Positions 7,440 through 16,853 of a DNA stretch of 64,000 nt are shown here, piece by piece. The notes below the pieces were generated by a model. The model made no database searches and was not told the DNA's origin. It worked only from the letters and a program-made list of their open reading frames with translations. Both the position numbers and the translations under genes were made by a program. The stretch spans positions 248,001-312,000 of the forward strand of contig CAWFEM010000021.1 of NCBI GenBank assembly GCA_963814905.1. Reading direction: 5' to 3'. Positions within the stretch are counted from its first letter, which is position 1. Each line of letters begins with the position of its first letter. The DNA is from DASWJZ01 sp963814905 (lineage in GTDB: Bacteria > Pseudomonadota > Alphaproteobacteria > Rhizobiales > Afifellaceae).

Positions 7440-9251
7440 CTAGAACCTGCCTTCCGGCTCGGCCGCGTCCACGACCCGCAATTGCGGGCGTGGCGACCCG
7501 CCATAATGGTCGAGGCTGAGCGTCCCTGCGACATGCAGCGGCTTGCCGCGCGCTGAAAGAAGCGCGCGGCCGAGCGGCGCGTCGGCGGACCGGAAGGCGA
7601 TCGCCTTCAGGCTCTCTCCGCTCGGCGCGGCAAGCGTCAGGCGCACGTGGCCGTTGCCGGCCTTGTCGGCAAAGGCGACGCGGTGCGCCGGAAGCGCGAA
7701 GGTCGGCGCGGGATTGCCGTTGCCGTAAGGCCCCGCCCGCTCCAGTTCCTCCACCAGCGCCTGCGTGGCGCCGCCGGCCGACAGCGCTCCGTCGAGCACA
7801 AGGTCGCGGTCGTCCCGCGCGGTGCGCACGTCGGCCGCGAGCCGTGTCTCCAGGAATGTGCGAAATGCTCCGAGCCTGTCACGCTCAAGCGTGACGCCGG
7901 CCGCCATCGCATGCCCTCCGCCCTTCACGAGGATTCCCTCCTCCACCGCCGCGCGGACCGCAGCGCCGAGGTCGACGCCGGGGATGGAGCGCCCCGAGCC
8001 GCTGCCCGATGCGCCGTTCCAGGCAACGGCAAAGGCCGGCCGCTCGAAGCGCTCCTTAAGGCGCGCCGCCACCAAGCCGACGACACCCGGATGCCAGCCT
8101 TCGCGCCCGGCAATCAGAACCGGTGGCCCTTCGCCCTCGCCGATCTCCGCCTCGGCGTCGGCAATGGCCTCGGCGACGGCCGCCGCTTCGATTGCCTGGC
8201 GTTCGCCGTTCAGGCGGTCGAGCAGCGCGGCGATCTCGCCCGCCTCGCCGGCGTCCTTGGTCGTGAGCAACCGCGCGCCAAGCGTCGCCTCGCCGATCCG
8301 CCCGCCGGCGTTGATGCGCGGCCCGAGCAGGAAGCCGAGATGCCCGCAATCGGGCGGACTGCGAAGCCGCGCGGATTCGATCAGCGCGCGCACGCCAATC
8401 CGTTCGCTGCGACGAAGCGCGACAAGACCTTTCGCCACGAAGGCACGGTTCAACCCGGTCAGCTGCACCATGTCGCACACCGTGCCGAGCGCGACGAGCT
8501 CAAGCAGCGGCAGGAGATCGGGGAGCGGCCGCGCATTGTCGCGGCGCTTCACCTCGCGAAGCAGCGCCACCGCGGCGAGGAAGGTCACGCCGACCGCAGC
8601 GAGTTGCCCCTGCCCCGAAACGTCGTCGCGCCGGTTCGGATTGACGACCGCGACCGCCGGCGGGAGGTCCGCGCCGACCTGATGGTGGTCGAGCACGATC
8701 GTGTCGGCGCCGCGCGCCTTGGCGCGCTCCAGCGCCTCGAAGCTGGTCGAGCCGCAATCGACGCAGACGATCAGCGTCGCGCCGGCATCGATCAGATTGT
8801 CGATTGCTTCCGGATTGGGGCCGTAGCCCTCGTAGATGCGATCGGGGATGTAGATGCGCGGCTGAAGCCCAAGCCCGGCAAGAACATCATGAAGGAGTGC
8901 GGCGGAGGTCGCGCCGTCAACGTCATAGTCGCCGAAGATGGCGACCGGTTCGCCGCGCTCCACGGCGTCCGCGAGCCGCGCCGCCGCCGCGTCCATGTCG
9001 GCGAGCGTCGAGGGATCGGGCAGGTCGCGCTTCAGTGCCGGCGCGAGAAAGGCGGGAGCGCTCTCGATCCCCACGCCGCGGCCTGCGAGCACGCGCGCCA
9101 GGCTTTCGGAAGCGATACCGCGCTGCGCGATCGCCGTGGCGATCGCCTCGCCGCGCCCGTCGAGCCGACTGCGCCAGCCCCGCCCCGTCAGCGAATGCGA
9201 AACACCGAGAAAGTGCCGGTCGGCCGAGCGGTCTTCAGCGAATCCCCACAT
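7440..9251 (-). CDS. recJ: Single-stranded-DNA-specific exonuclease RecJ
   Basis: 603-residue 5'-3' exonuclease acting on single-stranded DNA in recombination and repair. DHH-family motifs are visible: IFGDYDVDGATS (residues about 105-116), VDCGS (164-168) and DHHQ (188-191), which bind the catalytic metals. A DHHA1 domain follows around residues 370-470 (GREGWHPGVVGLVAARLKERF, GGGHAMAAG), then an OB-type C-terminus. Length is normal. The neighbours glpX and hom lie upstream on the same strand, an order often seen in this class of bacteria. Confidence 0.95.
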   Translation of the reverse strand: MWGFAEDRSADRHFLGVSHSLTGRGWRSRLDGRGEAIATAIAQRGIASESLARVLAGRGVGIESAPAFLAPALKRDLPDPSTLADMDAAAARLADAVERGEPVAIFGDYDVDGATSAALLHDVLAGLGLQPRIYIPDRIYEGYGPNPEAIDNLIDAGATLIVCVDCGSTSFEALERAKARGADTIVLDHHQVGADLPPAVAVVNPNRRDDVSGQGQLAAVGVTFLAAVALLREVKRRDNARPLPDLLPLLELVALGTVCDMVQLTGLNRAFVAKGLVALRRSERIGVRALIESARLRSPPDCGHLGFLLGPRINAGGRIGEATLGARLLTTKDAGEAGEIAALLDRLNGERQAIEAAAVAEAIADAEAEIGEGEGPPVLIAGREGWHPGVVGLVAARLKERFERPAFAVAWNGASGSGSGRSIPGVDLGAAVRAAVEEGILVKGGGHAMAAGVTLERDRLGAFRTFLETRLAADVRTARDDRDLVLDGALSAGGATQALVEELERAGPYGNGNPAPTFALPAHRVAFADKAGNGHVRLTLAAPSGESLKAIAFRSADAPLGRALLSARGKPLHVAGTLSLDHYGGSPRPQLRVVDAAEPEGRF

Positions 9252-9303
9252 TGGCCGAACTATGGTCCGACGACCGCTGCGCGTCGATTGCGAAGTGCCT
9301 GGC

Positions 9304-9519
9304 TCAGGAATTCGTCCAACGCCGAAATGCCACCAGCGCCCACACCGCCTCTACGATCCCGAACGGCCACGCACCGCTCAGGAATCCGTAGAGCGAGGCG
9401 AAGAGGCAGGCTCCCGCAAAGGCGAGGATGAACCAGGGGCTGCGGCGTTCCAGCGCGTAGAAGCCGAGCATCGCGGAGACGGCGACGAGCCCAAAGAGCG
9501 TCAGAGCGTCGAAGCCCAC
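9304..9519 (-). CDS. Small hypothetical membrane protein
   Basis: 71-residue protein starting MGFDALTLFGLVAVSAMLGFYALE, with two or three hydrophobic segments (about 7-22, 29-47 and 52-64). It ends with the basic stretch RRWTNS. Its start lies 19 bases inside the 3' end of glpX, which suggests coupled translation in the glpX-recJ operon. I recognise no named family. The hydrophobicity pattern and the tight placement make it more likely real than a chance frame. No function is proposed. Confidence 0.6.
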   Translation of the reverse strand: MGFDALTLFGLVAVSAMLGFYALERRSPWFILAFAGACLFASLYGFLSGAWPFGIVEAVWALVAFRRWTNS

Positions 9520-10508
9520 TTCTCTCCGTTCCGATGCCGCGCACGGATCCAGCGCTGCGTCCCGGTCTCCGACCGCGTCACGATCGAATAGGTGGTCGCA
9601 CTGCCGGCCTCAAACCGCACGCCGGCGAAGAGCGAGCCGTCGGTGATGCCGCTCGCCGCGAAAAGCACATCGCCCACGGCCATGTCCTCGGCGCGATAGA
9701 CGCGCCTCTCGTCCTTGATCCCGTGCGCCTTGATGCGGGCGCGCTTCTCCTCGCTGTCGGCGATCAGGCGGCCCTGCATCTGGCCGCCGATGCAGCGCAG
9801 CGCCGCCGCCGCGAGCACGCCTTCCGGTGCGCCGCCGCTGCCGAGATAGATGTCGATGCCGGTCGCCTCAGGATCGGTCGTGTGGATGATGCCGGCCACG
9901 TCGCCGTCGCCGATGAGCCGTATCGAGGCGCCGGTCCGCCGCACGCGCTCGATCAGCTTGCCATGGCGCGGGCGGTCGAGGATGCAGGCCGAGATGCCTT
10001 GCGGTTTGACGCCTTTGGCTTCAGCGAGCCGTTCGATCGCCTCCTCCGGCGTCATGTCGAGCGTCACGAGATCGGCCGGATAACCGGGCCCGATGGCGAT
10101 CTTGTCCATGTAGACGTCGGGCGCATTCAGAAGCCCCCCGCGCCGCGTGACGGCGATCGCGGCGAGCGAGTTCGGCAGATTCTTGGCGCAGAGCGTGCGT
10201 CCGTCGAGCGGATCGACGGCGATGTCGACCTCCGGACCCTCCCCCGACCCGACCTCTTCGCCGACGAAGAGCTTCGGCGCCACGTCGGCCTCACCTTCGC
10301 CCACGACGATCTTCCCGCGCACATTGAGCTTGTTCAGCTCGCTCCACATCGCTTCGACCGCGGCCTGGTCGGCGAGCTGTTCGTCGCCGCGCCCGCGCGC
10401 CGTCGCCGCCGCGATCGCCGCGCGCTCGGTGGCGCGTACGAGCTCCAGCGTCAGCATGCGATCCATGGCGCCTGCGTCGCGCGGCCCCGCCGCCTTCTTC
10501 GCCATCAC
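9501..10508 (-). CDS. glpX: Class II fructose-1,6-bisphosphatase GlpX
   Basis: 335-residue enzyme that hydrolyses fructose 1,6-bisphosphate to fructose 6-phosphate in gluconeogenesis; some relatives also act on sedoheptulose 1,7-bisphosphate. Metal-binding phosphatase motifs of the GlpX family are visible (VVGEGEAD, DIAVDPLDGRTLCAKN, YLGSGGAPEGVLAAAALRCIGGQMQGR). Its ATG overlaps the hom stop as ATGA. The extra N-terminus MMAKKAAGPRDAGAMD precedes the usual family start, so translation might begin a few codons later. Confidence 0.95.
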   Translation of the reverse strand: MMAKKAAGPRDAGAMDRMLTLELVRATERAAIAAATARGRGDEQLADQAAVEAMWSELNKLNVRGKIVVGEGEADVAPKLFVGEEVGSGEGPEVDIAVDPLDGRTLCAKNLPNSLAAIAVTRRGGLLNAPDVYMDKIAIGPGYPADLVTLDMTPEEAIERLAEAKGVKPQGISACILDRPRHGKLIERVRRTGASIRLIGDGDVAGIIHTTDPEATGIDIYLGSGGAPEGVLAAAALRCIGGQMQGRLIADSEEKRARIKAHGIKDERRVYRAEDMAVGDVLFAASGITDGSLFAGVRFEAGSATTYSIVTRSETGTQRWIRARHRNGEKWASTL

Positions 10509-11818
10509 AGCACTTCGATGCGGATCATCCGCGGCCGCCCGAAAACCTCACCCTCCGCCTCGATGGCGGAGAGCGCGCCGCGCACAGCCTGCTCGGTCGT
10601 CGAATGGGTGATGATCGTCACCGGCTGCACTTCCTCCATGCTGCGCTTCGGCGCCGAGCCGATCGGGCGGTTCCGCTGCAGGATGGAATCGAGCGAAATG
10701 CCGGCCTCCGCCATGCGCCGCGCGATTGCGGCAAAGGCGCCCGGCCGGTCGCGCACCTTGAGGCGCAGATAGTAGCCACCCTCGTGCACCTGCATGCCCG
10801 CCTGCCGATAGGGCTCCAGGCTCGCGGCCGGACGCCCGAGCGGAGGCACGCGCATGCCGCGCGCAAGGTCGATGATGTCGCCAACCACGGCCGATGCCGT
10901 GGCGTTGCCGCCGGCGCCCGGCCCCGAAAGCATCACTGAGCCGATGAAGTCGCCGTCGACGGCAACGGCGTTGGTGACGCCGGAGATGCGCGCGATATCG
11001 CAGTCGCGCGGCACCATGGTCGGATGCACGCGCTGCTCGATGCCGGATTCGGTGCGCTGCGCGACGCCGAGAAGCTTGATGCGATAGCCGAGCTCTGCCG
11101 CGGCGAGGAGGTCGTCGGGCTCGATCGCCGTGATACCTTCCACGAAGACGGCATCGCGGTCGATCGTCGTGCCGAAGGCGACGCTGGTCAGGATCGCGAG
11201 CTTCTGCGCCGTATCGAGCCCTTCGACATCGAACGTCGGATCGGCTTCGGCATAACCGAGCGCCTGCGCTTCCTTGAGGGCATCGGCATAGGTGCCGCCC
11301 TCCTCCATCTTTGTCAGGATGAAGTTGCAGGTGCCGTTCAGGATTCCGTAGACGCGTGTCAGCCGGTTGCCGGCGAGCGCCTCGCGCAGCGTCTTCACGA
11401 TCGGGATGCCGCCGCCGACCGCCGCCTCGAACGAAAGCTCGGCGCCGCGCTCCTCGGCGAGGAGCGCGAGCTCCACGCCATGCTTGGCGAGCAGTGCCTT
11501 GTTCGCCGTCACGACGCCCTTACCGGTCTCTAGCGCCGCGCGCACGCTCGCATGGGCCGGACCGTCCTCCCCGCCGATCAGCTCCACGAAGACGTCGATG
11601 GAATTGGAGCGGGCGAGACCGACCGGATCGTCGAACCAGGCGACCGAACCCATCGCGAAGCCGCGATCCTTCGTTCGGTTGCGCGCACTGACCGCGGCGA
11701 GTTGCACCGAGCGGCCGAGCTGGGCGGCGAAGACGCCGCTCTGCCCTTCGATAAGACGCGCGACCGAAGCGCCGACCGTACCCAGTCCGGCGATCCCGAG
11801 CCTGAGCGGTGCGTTCAT
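10505..11818 (-). CDS. hom: Homoserine dehydrogenase
   Basis: 437-residue enzyme reducing aspartate semialdehyde to homoserine, on the route to threonine and methionine. The start MNAPLRLGIAGLGTVGASVARL is chosen because the NAD-binding GxGxxG motif follows directly; the open frame upstream is spurious. Catalytic-domain motifs include VVTANKALLAKHG, YGILNGTCNFIL and ADPTFDVEGLDTAQKL. A C-terminal ACT domain (LRLKVRDRPGAFAAIARRM) suggests feedback control by an amino acid, usually threonine. It is 25 bases downstream of the aminotransferase and overlaps glpX by four bases. Confidence 0.96.
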   Translation of the reverse strand: MNAPLRLGIAGLGTVGASVARLIEGQSGVFAAQLGRSVQLAAVSARNRTKDRGFAMGSVAWFDDPVGLARSNSIDVFVELIGGEDGPAHASVRAALETGKGVVTANKALLAKHGVELALLAEERGAELSFEAAVGGGIPIVKTLREALAGNRLTRVYGILNGTCNFILTKMEEGGTYADALKEAQALGYAEADPTFDVEGLDTAQKLAILTSVAFGTTIDRDAVFVEGITAIEPDDLLAAAELGYRIKLLGVAQRTESGIEQRVHPTMVPRDCDIARISGVTNAVAVDGDFIGSVMLSGPGAGGNATASAVVGDIIDLARGMRVPPLGRPAASLEPYRQAGMQVHEGGYYLRLKVRDRPGAFAAIARRMAEAGISLDSILQRNRPIGSAPKRSMEEVQPVTIITHSTTEQAVRGALSAIEAEGEVFGRPRMIRIEVL

Positions 11819-11843
11819 AAAACCCAGTCCGGCATGAGAAAAA

Positions 11844-13070
11844 TCAGCGGCTGGCGCTGATCGGGATGACGTTGTGCATGGTTTTGTCGGCGGAGGCAAG
11901 AAAGCGCCCGACATTGCGCGCCGCCTGCCGAATGCGCTGCTCGTTCTCCACCATCGCGATGCGCACATGGCCCTCGCCATGCTCGCCAAAGCCGAGGCCC
12001 GGCGCCACCGCCACGTCCGCCTTCTCGATCAGGAGCTTGGCGAACTCCACGCTGCCCAGCTCGCGGAACTTTTCCGGGATCGGCGCCCAGGCGAACATCG
12101 ACGCCGAGGGCGAGGGAATCGCCCAGCCCGCGCGGGCGAATCCGTCGAGCATGACCTCGCGCCGCCGGCGATAGGTCGCCCGCATCTCGCGAATGCAGTC
12201 CTCCGGTCCGTTCAGCGCCGCCGCCGCCGCCACCTGCACCGGCGTATAGGCGCCATAGTCGAGATAGGATTTGACCCGCGCCAGCGCCGCGATCAGCCGC
12301 TCGTTGCCGACGGCGAAGCCGATCCTCAGGCCCGCCATCGAAAAGGTCTTCGACATCGAGGTGAATTCCACCGTCACGTCTGTCGCGCCCGGCACCTGCA
12401 GGACCGAAGGCGGCGGATCCCGATCGTCGAAATAGACCTCCGCATAGGCCAGATCGGAAAGGACGAATATCTCGTGCCGGCGCGCGAAGGCGACGACGTC
12501 GCGGTAAAAATCGAGCGTCGCGACGGAGGCGGTCGGATTGGCCGGGTAGCAGAGGATCACGGCGATCGGCTTCGGGATCGAGTGATGCACCGCGCGTTCC
12601 AGCGCGGCGAAGAAATCCGGCCCCGGCTCCGCCGGCACGTAGCGGATCGTGCCGCCCGCCATCAGGAAGCCGAAGGCGTGGATCGGGTAGCTCGGATTGG
12701 GCACCAGCACGACGTCGCCCGGCGCGGTGATCGCCTGCGCCATATTGGCGAAGCCTTCCTTGGAGCCGAGCGTCGCGACGACCTCGCGCTCCGGATTGAG
12801 CTTCACGCCGAAGCGGCGGTCGTAATATTTGGCCTGTGCCCGGCGCAGCCCGGGGATGCCGCGTGAAGCGGAGTAGCGGTTAGTGCGCGGCTTGCCGACG
12901 GTCTCAACCAGCTTTTCCAGGATATGCGGCGGCGTCGGCAGGTCGGGGTTTCCCATGCCGAGGTCGATGATGTCGGCGCCGCCGGCGCGCGCCGTCGCCT
13001 TCAGGCGGTTCACCTCCTCGAAGACGTAGGGCGGCAAGCGCCTCACTCTGTAGAACTCGTCCATCGCCAT
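11844..13070 (-). CDS. PLP-dependent class I/II aminotransferase (AlaC / DapL-like)
   Basis: About 408 residues from MAMDEFYRVRRLPPYVFEEV; an in-frame ATG ten codons upstream is less likely. The protein resembles E. coli AlaC and LL-diaminopimelate aminotransferase-like enzymes by eye (DIIDLGMGNPDLPTPPHI, SRGIPGLRRA, VLVPNPSYPIH). The PLP lysine lies in EFTSMSKTFSMAGLRIGF. These enzymes transfer amino groups between alanine or a related amino acid and a 2-oxo acid. Its position before hom fits amino-acid metabolism. Annotation as LL-diaminopimelate aminotransferase is common for such proteins but is not proven by sequence alone. Confidence 0.88.
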   Translation of the reverse strand: MAMDEFYRVRRLPPYVFEEVNRLKATARAGGADIIDLGMGNPDLPTPPHILEKLVETVGKPRTNRYSASRGIPGLRRAQAKYYDRRFGVKLNPEREVVATLGSKEGFANMAQAITAPGDVVLVPNPSYPIHAFGFLMAGGTIRYVPAEPGPDFFAALERAVHHSIPKPIAVILCYPANPTASVATLDFYRDVVAFARRHEIFVLSDLAYAEVYFDDRDPPPSVLQVPGATDVTVEFTSMSKTFSMAGLRIGFAVGNERLIAALARVKSYLDYGAYTPVQVAAAAALNGPEDCIREMRATYRRRREVMLDGFARAGWAIPSPSASMFAWAPIPEKFRELGSVEFAKLLIEKADVAVAPGLGFGEHGEGHVRIAMVENEQRIRQAARNVGRFLASADKTMHNVIPISASR

Positions 13071-13133
13071 CAACCTGTTCCGTCGCCCCGCCCGCGACAT
13101 CTCTCTAGCGGGCGCTCTCCAAAGGCGAAACCT

Positions 13134-13544
13134 CTATCGCAGCGTCGGCTCCGCGCCGGCTCTGAGCGCCAATCGCCGAAGCTCGCGGGCGCGCGCCTCG
13201 AGCGCCGCGATCTCGCGCGCGTCGGTCGCCGCCGCTCGCTTCTCCGCGATCAGCGTCAGCTCAACCTGGATCGCCTCAACGTCCGCAACGCTGAGCGGCT
13301 CCTCACGCGCGGCAAGCCGCATCGTGCGCTCACTCTGGAAGACGTTCGGATAATGCCCCTTGTCGCCGGCGGCGGCCTGGGCGCGAATTTCCGCAATCGC
13401 AGCCGCGCGCTCCGGCGTGACGTCCGCCGGCAGAGCGGCGGTCGCCTTGAGGTTGGGCACGCCGAGGCAGCCGGAAAGCGCCAGGACCGCGGCGGGCGGA
13501 ACGGCCGCGAGGAACAGCGCCTTTCGCTTGCGTCGAGGGTTCAT
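13134..13544 (-). CDS. Hypothetical lipoprotein
   Basis: 136-residue protein from MNPRRKRKALFLAAVPPAAV; GAGAAGG stands just before this ATG. A lipobox LSGC ends the signal peptide, so the mature protein should be lipid-anchored from its first cysteine. The rest is mostly alpha-helical and charged, rich in Ala, Arg and Glu (AIQVELTLIAEKRAAATDAREI), and could form a coiled coil. No family is recognised. It is transcribed away from phaC and lies upstream of the aminotransferase. Function unknown. Confidence 0.7.
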   Translation of the reverse strand: MNPRRKRKALFLAAVPPAAVLALSGCLGVPNLKATAALPADVTPERAAAIAEIRAQAAAGDKGHYPNVFQSERTMRLAAREEPLSVADVEAIQVELTLIAEKRAAATDAREIAALEARARELRRLALRAGAEPTLR

Positions 13545-13685
13545 CGCCTTCTCAATCGCCAAAATCCCGGCCTGAGCCGGGAAATCCGGCCGGGAAATCC
13601 AGATCGTCGTTCTTATAGCCTGTACACGTATAGTTCCTATATTGAGCCTCTAATATGACCGGCGGCGGCAAGCCACAGGCGAGAA

Positions 13686-15519
13686 ATGGCGGGAGAAAAC
13701 GACAAGCCGAAAGGTCCTGAGGGGACGACGCCCTATATGGTCCAGGATTCAGAGGCTTTTGCCCGGAATATTGCGCGCGCCGTCGAACAGGGCGGACGCG
13801 CCCTCGCCGCCTATCTGAAGCCGCACGAGGAGGGCAAGCCCGCCGATCTCATCGCCGAGGCCACCACCGAGATCGTCAAGACGCTCGGGCGGATCGGCGA
13901 ATATTGGACCGCCGATCCGGCGCGCCTGATGGAGGCGCAGACGCGCCTCTTCGCGAGCTATTTCACCATCTGGCAGAACGCGATCGGCATCGCATCGCCC
14001 GCGGCGACGAATTCCGGCGACCGCCGCTTCAACGACCCGGACTGGCAGGAGAACCCGATGTTCTCCGCGTTGAAGCAGCTCTACCTCGCGACCACGCATT
14101 GGGCGGAGCAACTCGTCGAGGAAGCCGACGGCGTCGACCCGGCGACGCGGCAGAAGGCGCGCTTCTACTTGAATCAGATCAACAACGCACTCTCGCCGAC
14201 GAACTTCGTCCTCACCAATCCGGAGGTCCTGAAGATCACCGCCGCCACCAATGCGGAGAACCTGGTGAAGGGAATGCGTATGCTGGCCGACGACGTTTCG
14301 GCGGGCAAAGGCGTGCTCCTCCCGCGCCAATCGGACATGGCTGCCTTCAAGCCCGGCAAGAACCTGGCGACCACGCCCGGAAAGGTCGTCTTCCAGAACG
14401 ACCTCTGCCAGATCATTCAGTATGCGCAGACGGCGGAGACGGCATTCAAGCGCCCGCTCCTGATCGTGCCTCCCTGGATCAACAAGTTCTACGTGCTCGA
14501 CCTGACGCCGGAGAAGTCGCTGATCCGCTGGCTGGTCGAAAAGGGGCACACGGTCTTCGTCGTGTCCTGGGTCAATCCCGACGCGCGCCACGCGGAGAAG
14601 AGCTTCGAGCACTATATGAACGAGGGCATCCTCACTGCCCTCGACGTGATCGAGAAGGCGACCGGCGAGCGGCAGGTGAACGCCGTCGGCTACTGCGTCG
14701 GCGGCACCCTGCTCGCGATCACGCTTGCCTACCTGGCGGCCGGCGACGAAGCGGACCGGATCGCCAGTGCGACGCTCCTCACCACGCAGGTCGATTTCGA
14801 ATATTCCGGCGACCTCAAGGTCTTCGCCGACGCCGACCATATCGCCAGCGTCGAGTCGGAGATGCAGAAGACGGGCTATCTGGAAGGCTCGAAGATGGCG
14901 ACCGCCTTCAACCTTCTGCGCTCCAACGATCTGATCTGGCCCTACGTCGTCAACGACTACCTGAAGGGCAAGGAGCCGCTGCCCTTCGATCTCCTTTATT
15001 GGAACGCCGACGCGACGCGCATGCCCTGCGCCAACCATTCCTTCTACCTGCGCAACTGCTATCTGGAGAACAATCTCTCGAAGGGCCGCATCAAGATCGG
15101 TGGCCGGCGGATCGACCTCTCCAAGGTGAAGATTCCGATCTACAACCTCGCCACGCGCGAGGACCACATCGCGCCGGCGAAGTCGGTCTTCATCGGCAGC
15201 GCCTCCTTTGGTGGACCGACGCGTTTCGTCTTGTCCGGCTCCGGCCATATCGCCGGCGTCGTGAACCCGCCGGCGCGCAAGAAATACCAGTACCTGGACC
15301 GGCGGTACGCCGGTCGGTGACTATGAGGATTGGCTGAAGGCGGCCGAAGAGCACCCCGGTTCCTGGTGGGTCGACTGGGAGGCGTGGTTGGAAAGCCTCG
15401 ACGCCACGCACGTGAAGCGCCGGCGGCGGCCGGGCGGCGGCAAGCTGAAATCGATCGAGAACGCCCCCGGCTCGTACGTGATGGCGCGCGCCGACGCGAA
15501 CGCAGGCTCGCCGGCCTAG
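13686..15519 (+). pseudogene. phaC: Class I polyhydroxyalkanoate synthase PhaC, single-base frameshift near the 3' end
   Basis: Polymerises (R)-3-hydroxyacyl-CoA into storage polyester. The open frame of 544 codons carries the lipase-like box GYCVGG with catalytic Cys337, probable Asp493 (TREDHIAP) and His521 (GSGHIAG), so the active site is complete. After KKYQY (residue 536, base 15293) the frame turns into LDRRYAGR and stops at 15320. Skipping one C at 15294 restores WTGGTPVGDYEDWLKAAEEH and continues through SWWVDWEAW and APGSYV to the TAG at 15517, giving 610 residues, typical of class I enzymes. The lost tail is a conserved part of PhaC. The cause may be a sequence error or a true mutation. 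Confidence 0.88.
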
Positions 15520-15658
15520 CCCTTGAGCACCGCGCGCACTGCGTGGCGCAAGTCGCTGTTCCAGCTTGAGAAACCACCTGGAAAATTTGTAATTGAGCGG
15601 CGCTTGCCTTGGCGCCGACAGGCGGCCAAGATCGCGCACCGATTTGCAGGGGATTCTG

Positions 15659-16798
15659 ATGCGGTTGCGTATTGTGAGCACATTCCCCGCGATCGCGATC
15701 CTGCTCGCCCTCGGTCCGGTCCAGGCCGCCGCCATGGAGCCGGACGCGGTCGCCAAGGCGCTCGGTGCTGCGCTGGTCGAAGGCAGCAACGTCGCGGCGA
15801 GCTACGATTCCGCGCACGCCGAGGGCGCCGACGTGGTGATCGACGGCCTGACGGTTGCGCGCCTGTCGAGCGACCAGACGCTGCGCTTCGACAAGGTCAC
15901 CGTGGAAAACCCATCGGCCAGTGACAACGGCGTCTTCGAAAGCCCGCGGATCAGCTTCTCGGAAGGCACGTTCTCCGGCGATTCGAAGGGCTCGATCGGC
16001 TCCGCGACCGTGCTCGACGCGACCGTGCTCGACGCTGCGAAGCTCAAGGGCAACGTCTTTGGAGAGAGCATCCTCTTCCGCCAGGCGGAAGCGACCGACA
16101 TCAAGGTCGCCCGCCTCTCGGAGCCCGGAGAGGTCACGATCCAGCACATCGTGATGGAGTCCGGTAACGTCGTTGGCAACCTCGCACAGGACAGCAAGGG
16201 CACGGTGGAGAACGTGACGCTCTCGCCCGACCTCTTCCCGACGAACGCCTTCGCGCCCAGCGCCATCGGCTATGAAAACCTCGCCCTCGATCTGAGCTGG
16301 GACAGTTCGCGCGACGTCGTGGCGAAGACGATGACCATCCGCGACTTCACCGTCGACATCCATGACGGCGGCAAGCTGTCGATCGAGGGCGTGATGGGCA
16401 ACCTCCCCGATCCGCGCGCGCTCGACGACGCCGGCGCCGCCTCGAAGGCATCGCGGACCGAGGTGCATCAGCTCACGGTCCGTTACCGCGACAACTCGCT
16501 CGCCGGGCGCATCCTCGACGCGCTGGCGGAGCGCCAAGGTCTGACGCGCCAGGAATATACGCAGCAGCTCTCGGCCGCCCTGCCCTTTCTGCTCCTGACG
16601 CTCAACAACCCCGCCTTCCAGAGCCAGGTGATTGCGGCGGTGAACGGATTTCTCGCCGATCCGCACTCTTTGACGGTCAAGCTCGATCCCAAGGCTCCGG
16701 TGTCCGGCAGAGACATCCTGGACCTTCTGAAATCCAATCCGGCGACAGTGCCCGACCGCCTGAACGCGACCGTCACGGCCAACGCTCCGGACGATTGA
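15659..16798 (+). CDS. Secreted protein of unknown function (paralogue of the next gene)
   Basis: 379 residues from MRLRIVSTFPAIAILLALGP, a signal peptide probably cleaved after VQAAA. AGGGGATT precedes the ATG; the open frame runs upstream without meaning. The middle part is made of many short beta-strand-like segments (DVVIDGLTVARL, LRFDKVTVENP, SATVLDATVLDAAKLKGN) that suggest a repetitive beta structure. The C-terminus (SLAGRILDALAERQGLTRQE, then LPFLLLTL) matches that of the following gene. No named domain is recognised. It acts presumably in the periplasm or envelope. The two genes are 55 bases apart and probably co-transcribed. Confidence 0.8.
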   Translation: MRLRIVSTFPAIAILLALGPVQAAAMEPDAVAKALGAALVEGSNVAASYDSAHAEGADVVIDGLTVARLSSDQTLRFDKVTVENPSASDNGVFESPRISFSEGTFSGDSKGSIGSATVLDATVLDAAKLKGNVFGESILFRQAEATDIKVARLSEPGEVTIQHIVMESGNVVGNLAQDSKGTVENVTLSPDLFPTNAFAPSAIGYENLALDLSWDSSRDVVAKTMTIRDFTVDIHDGGKLSIEGVMGNLPDPRALDDAGAASKASRTEVHQLTVRYRDNSLAGRILDALAERQGLTRQEYTQQLSAALPFLLLTLNNPAFQSQVIAAVNGFLADPHSLTVKLDPKAPVSGRDILDLLKSNPATVPDRLNATVTANAPDD

Positions 16799-16853
16799 TC
16801 GACGGATTGGTTGCCCGAACTGATTGTCCGGAATGACTGAAAGGAGGCGTGCG

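Noticed and set aside
7647..9431. A 594-codon open frame on the plus strand opposite recJ.
   Set aside because: It is antisense to the conserved RecJ motifs and has no recognisable fold or ribosome-binding site.
13565..13582. Hairpin TCCCGGC-CTGA-GCCGGGA between the lipoprotein gene and phaC.
   Set aside because: It lies upstream of both divergent genes and has no T-tract, so it is not a terminator; no other role can be supported.
13749..15248. A 499-codon open frame on the minus strand opposite phaC.
   Set aside because: Antisense shadow; phaC motifs on the plus strand are unmistakable.
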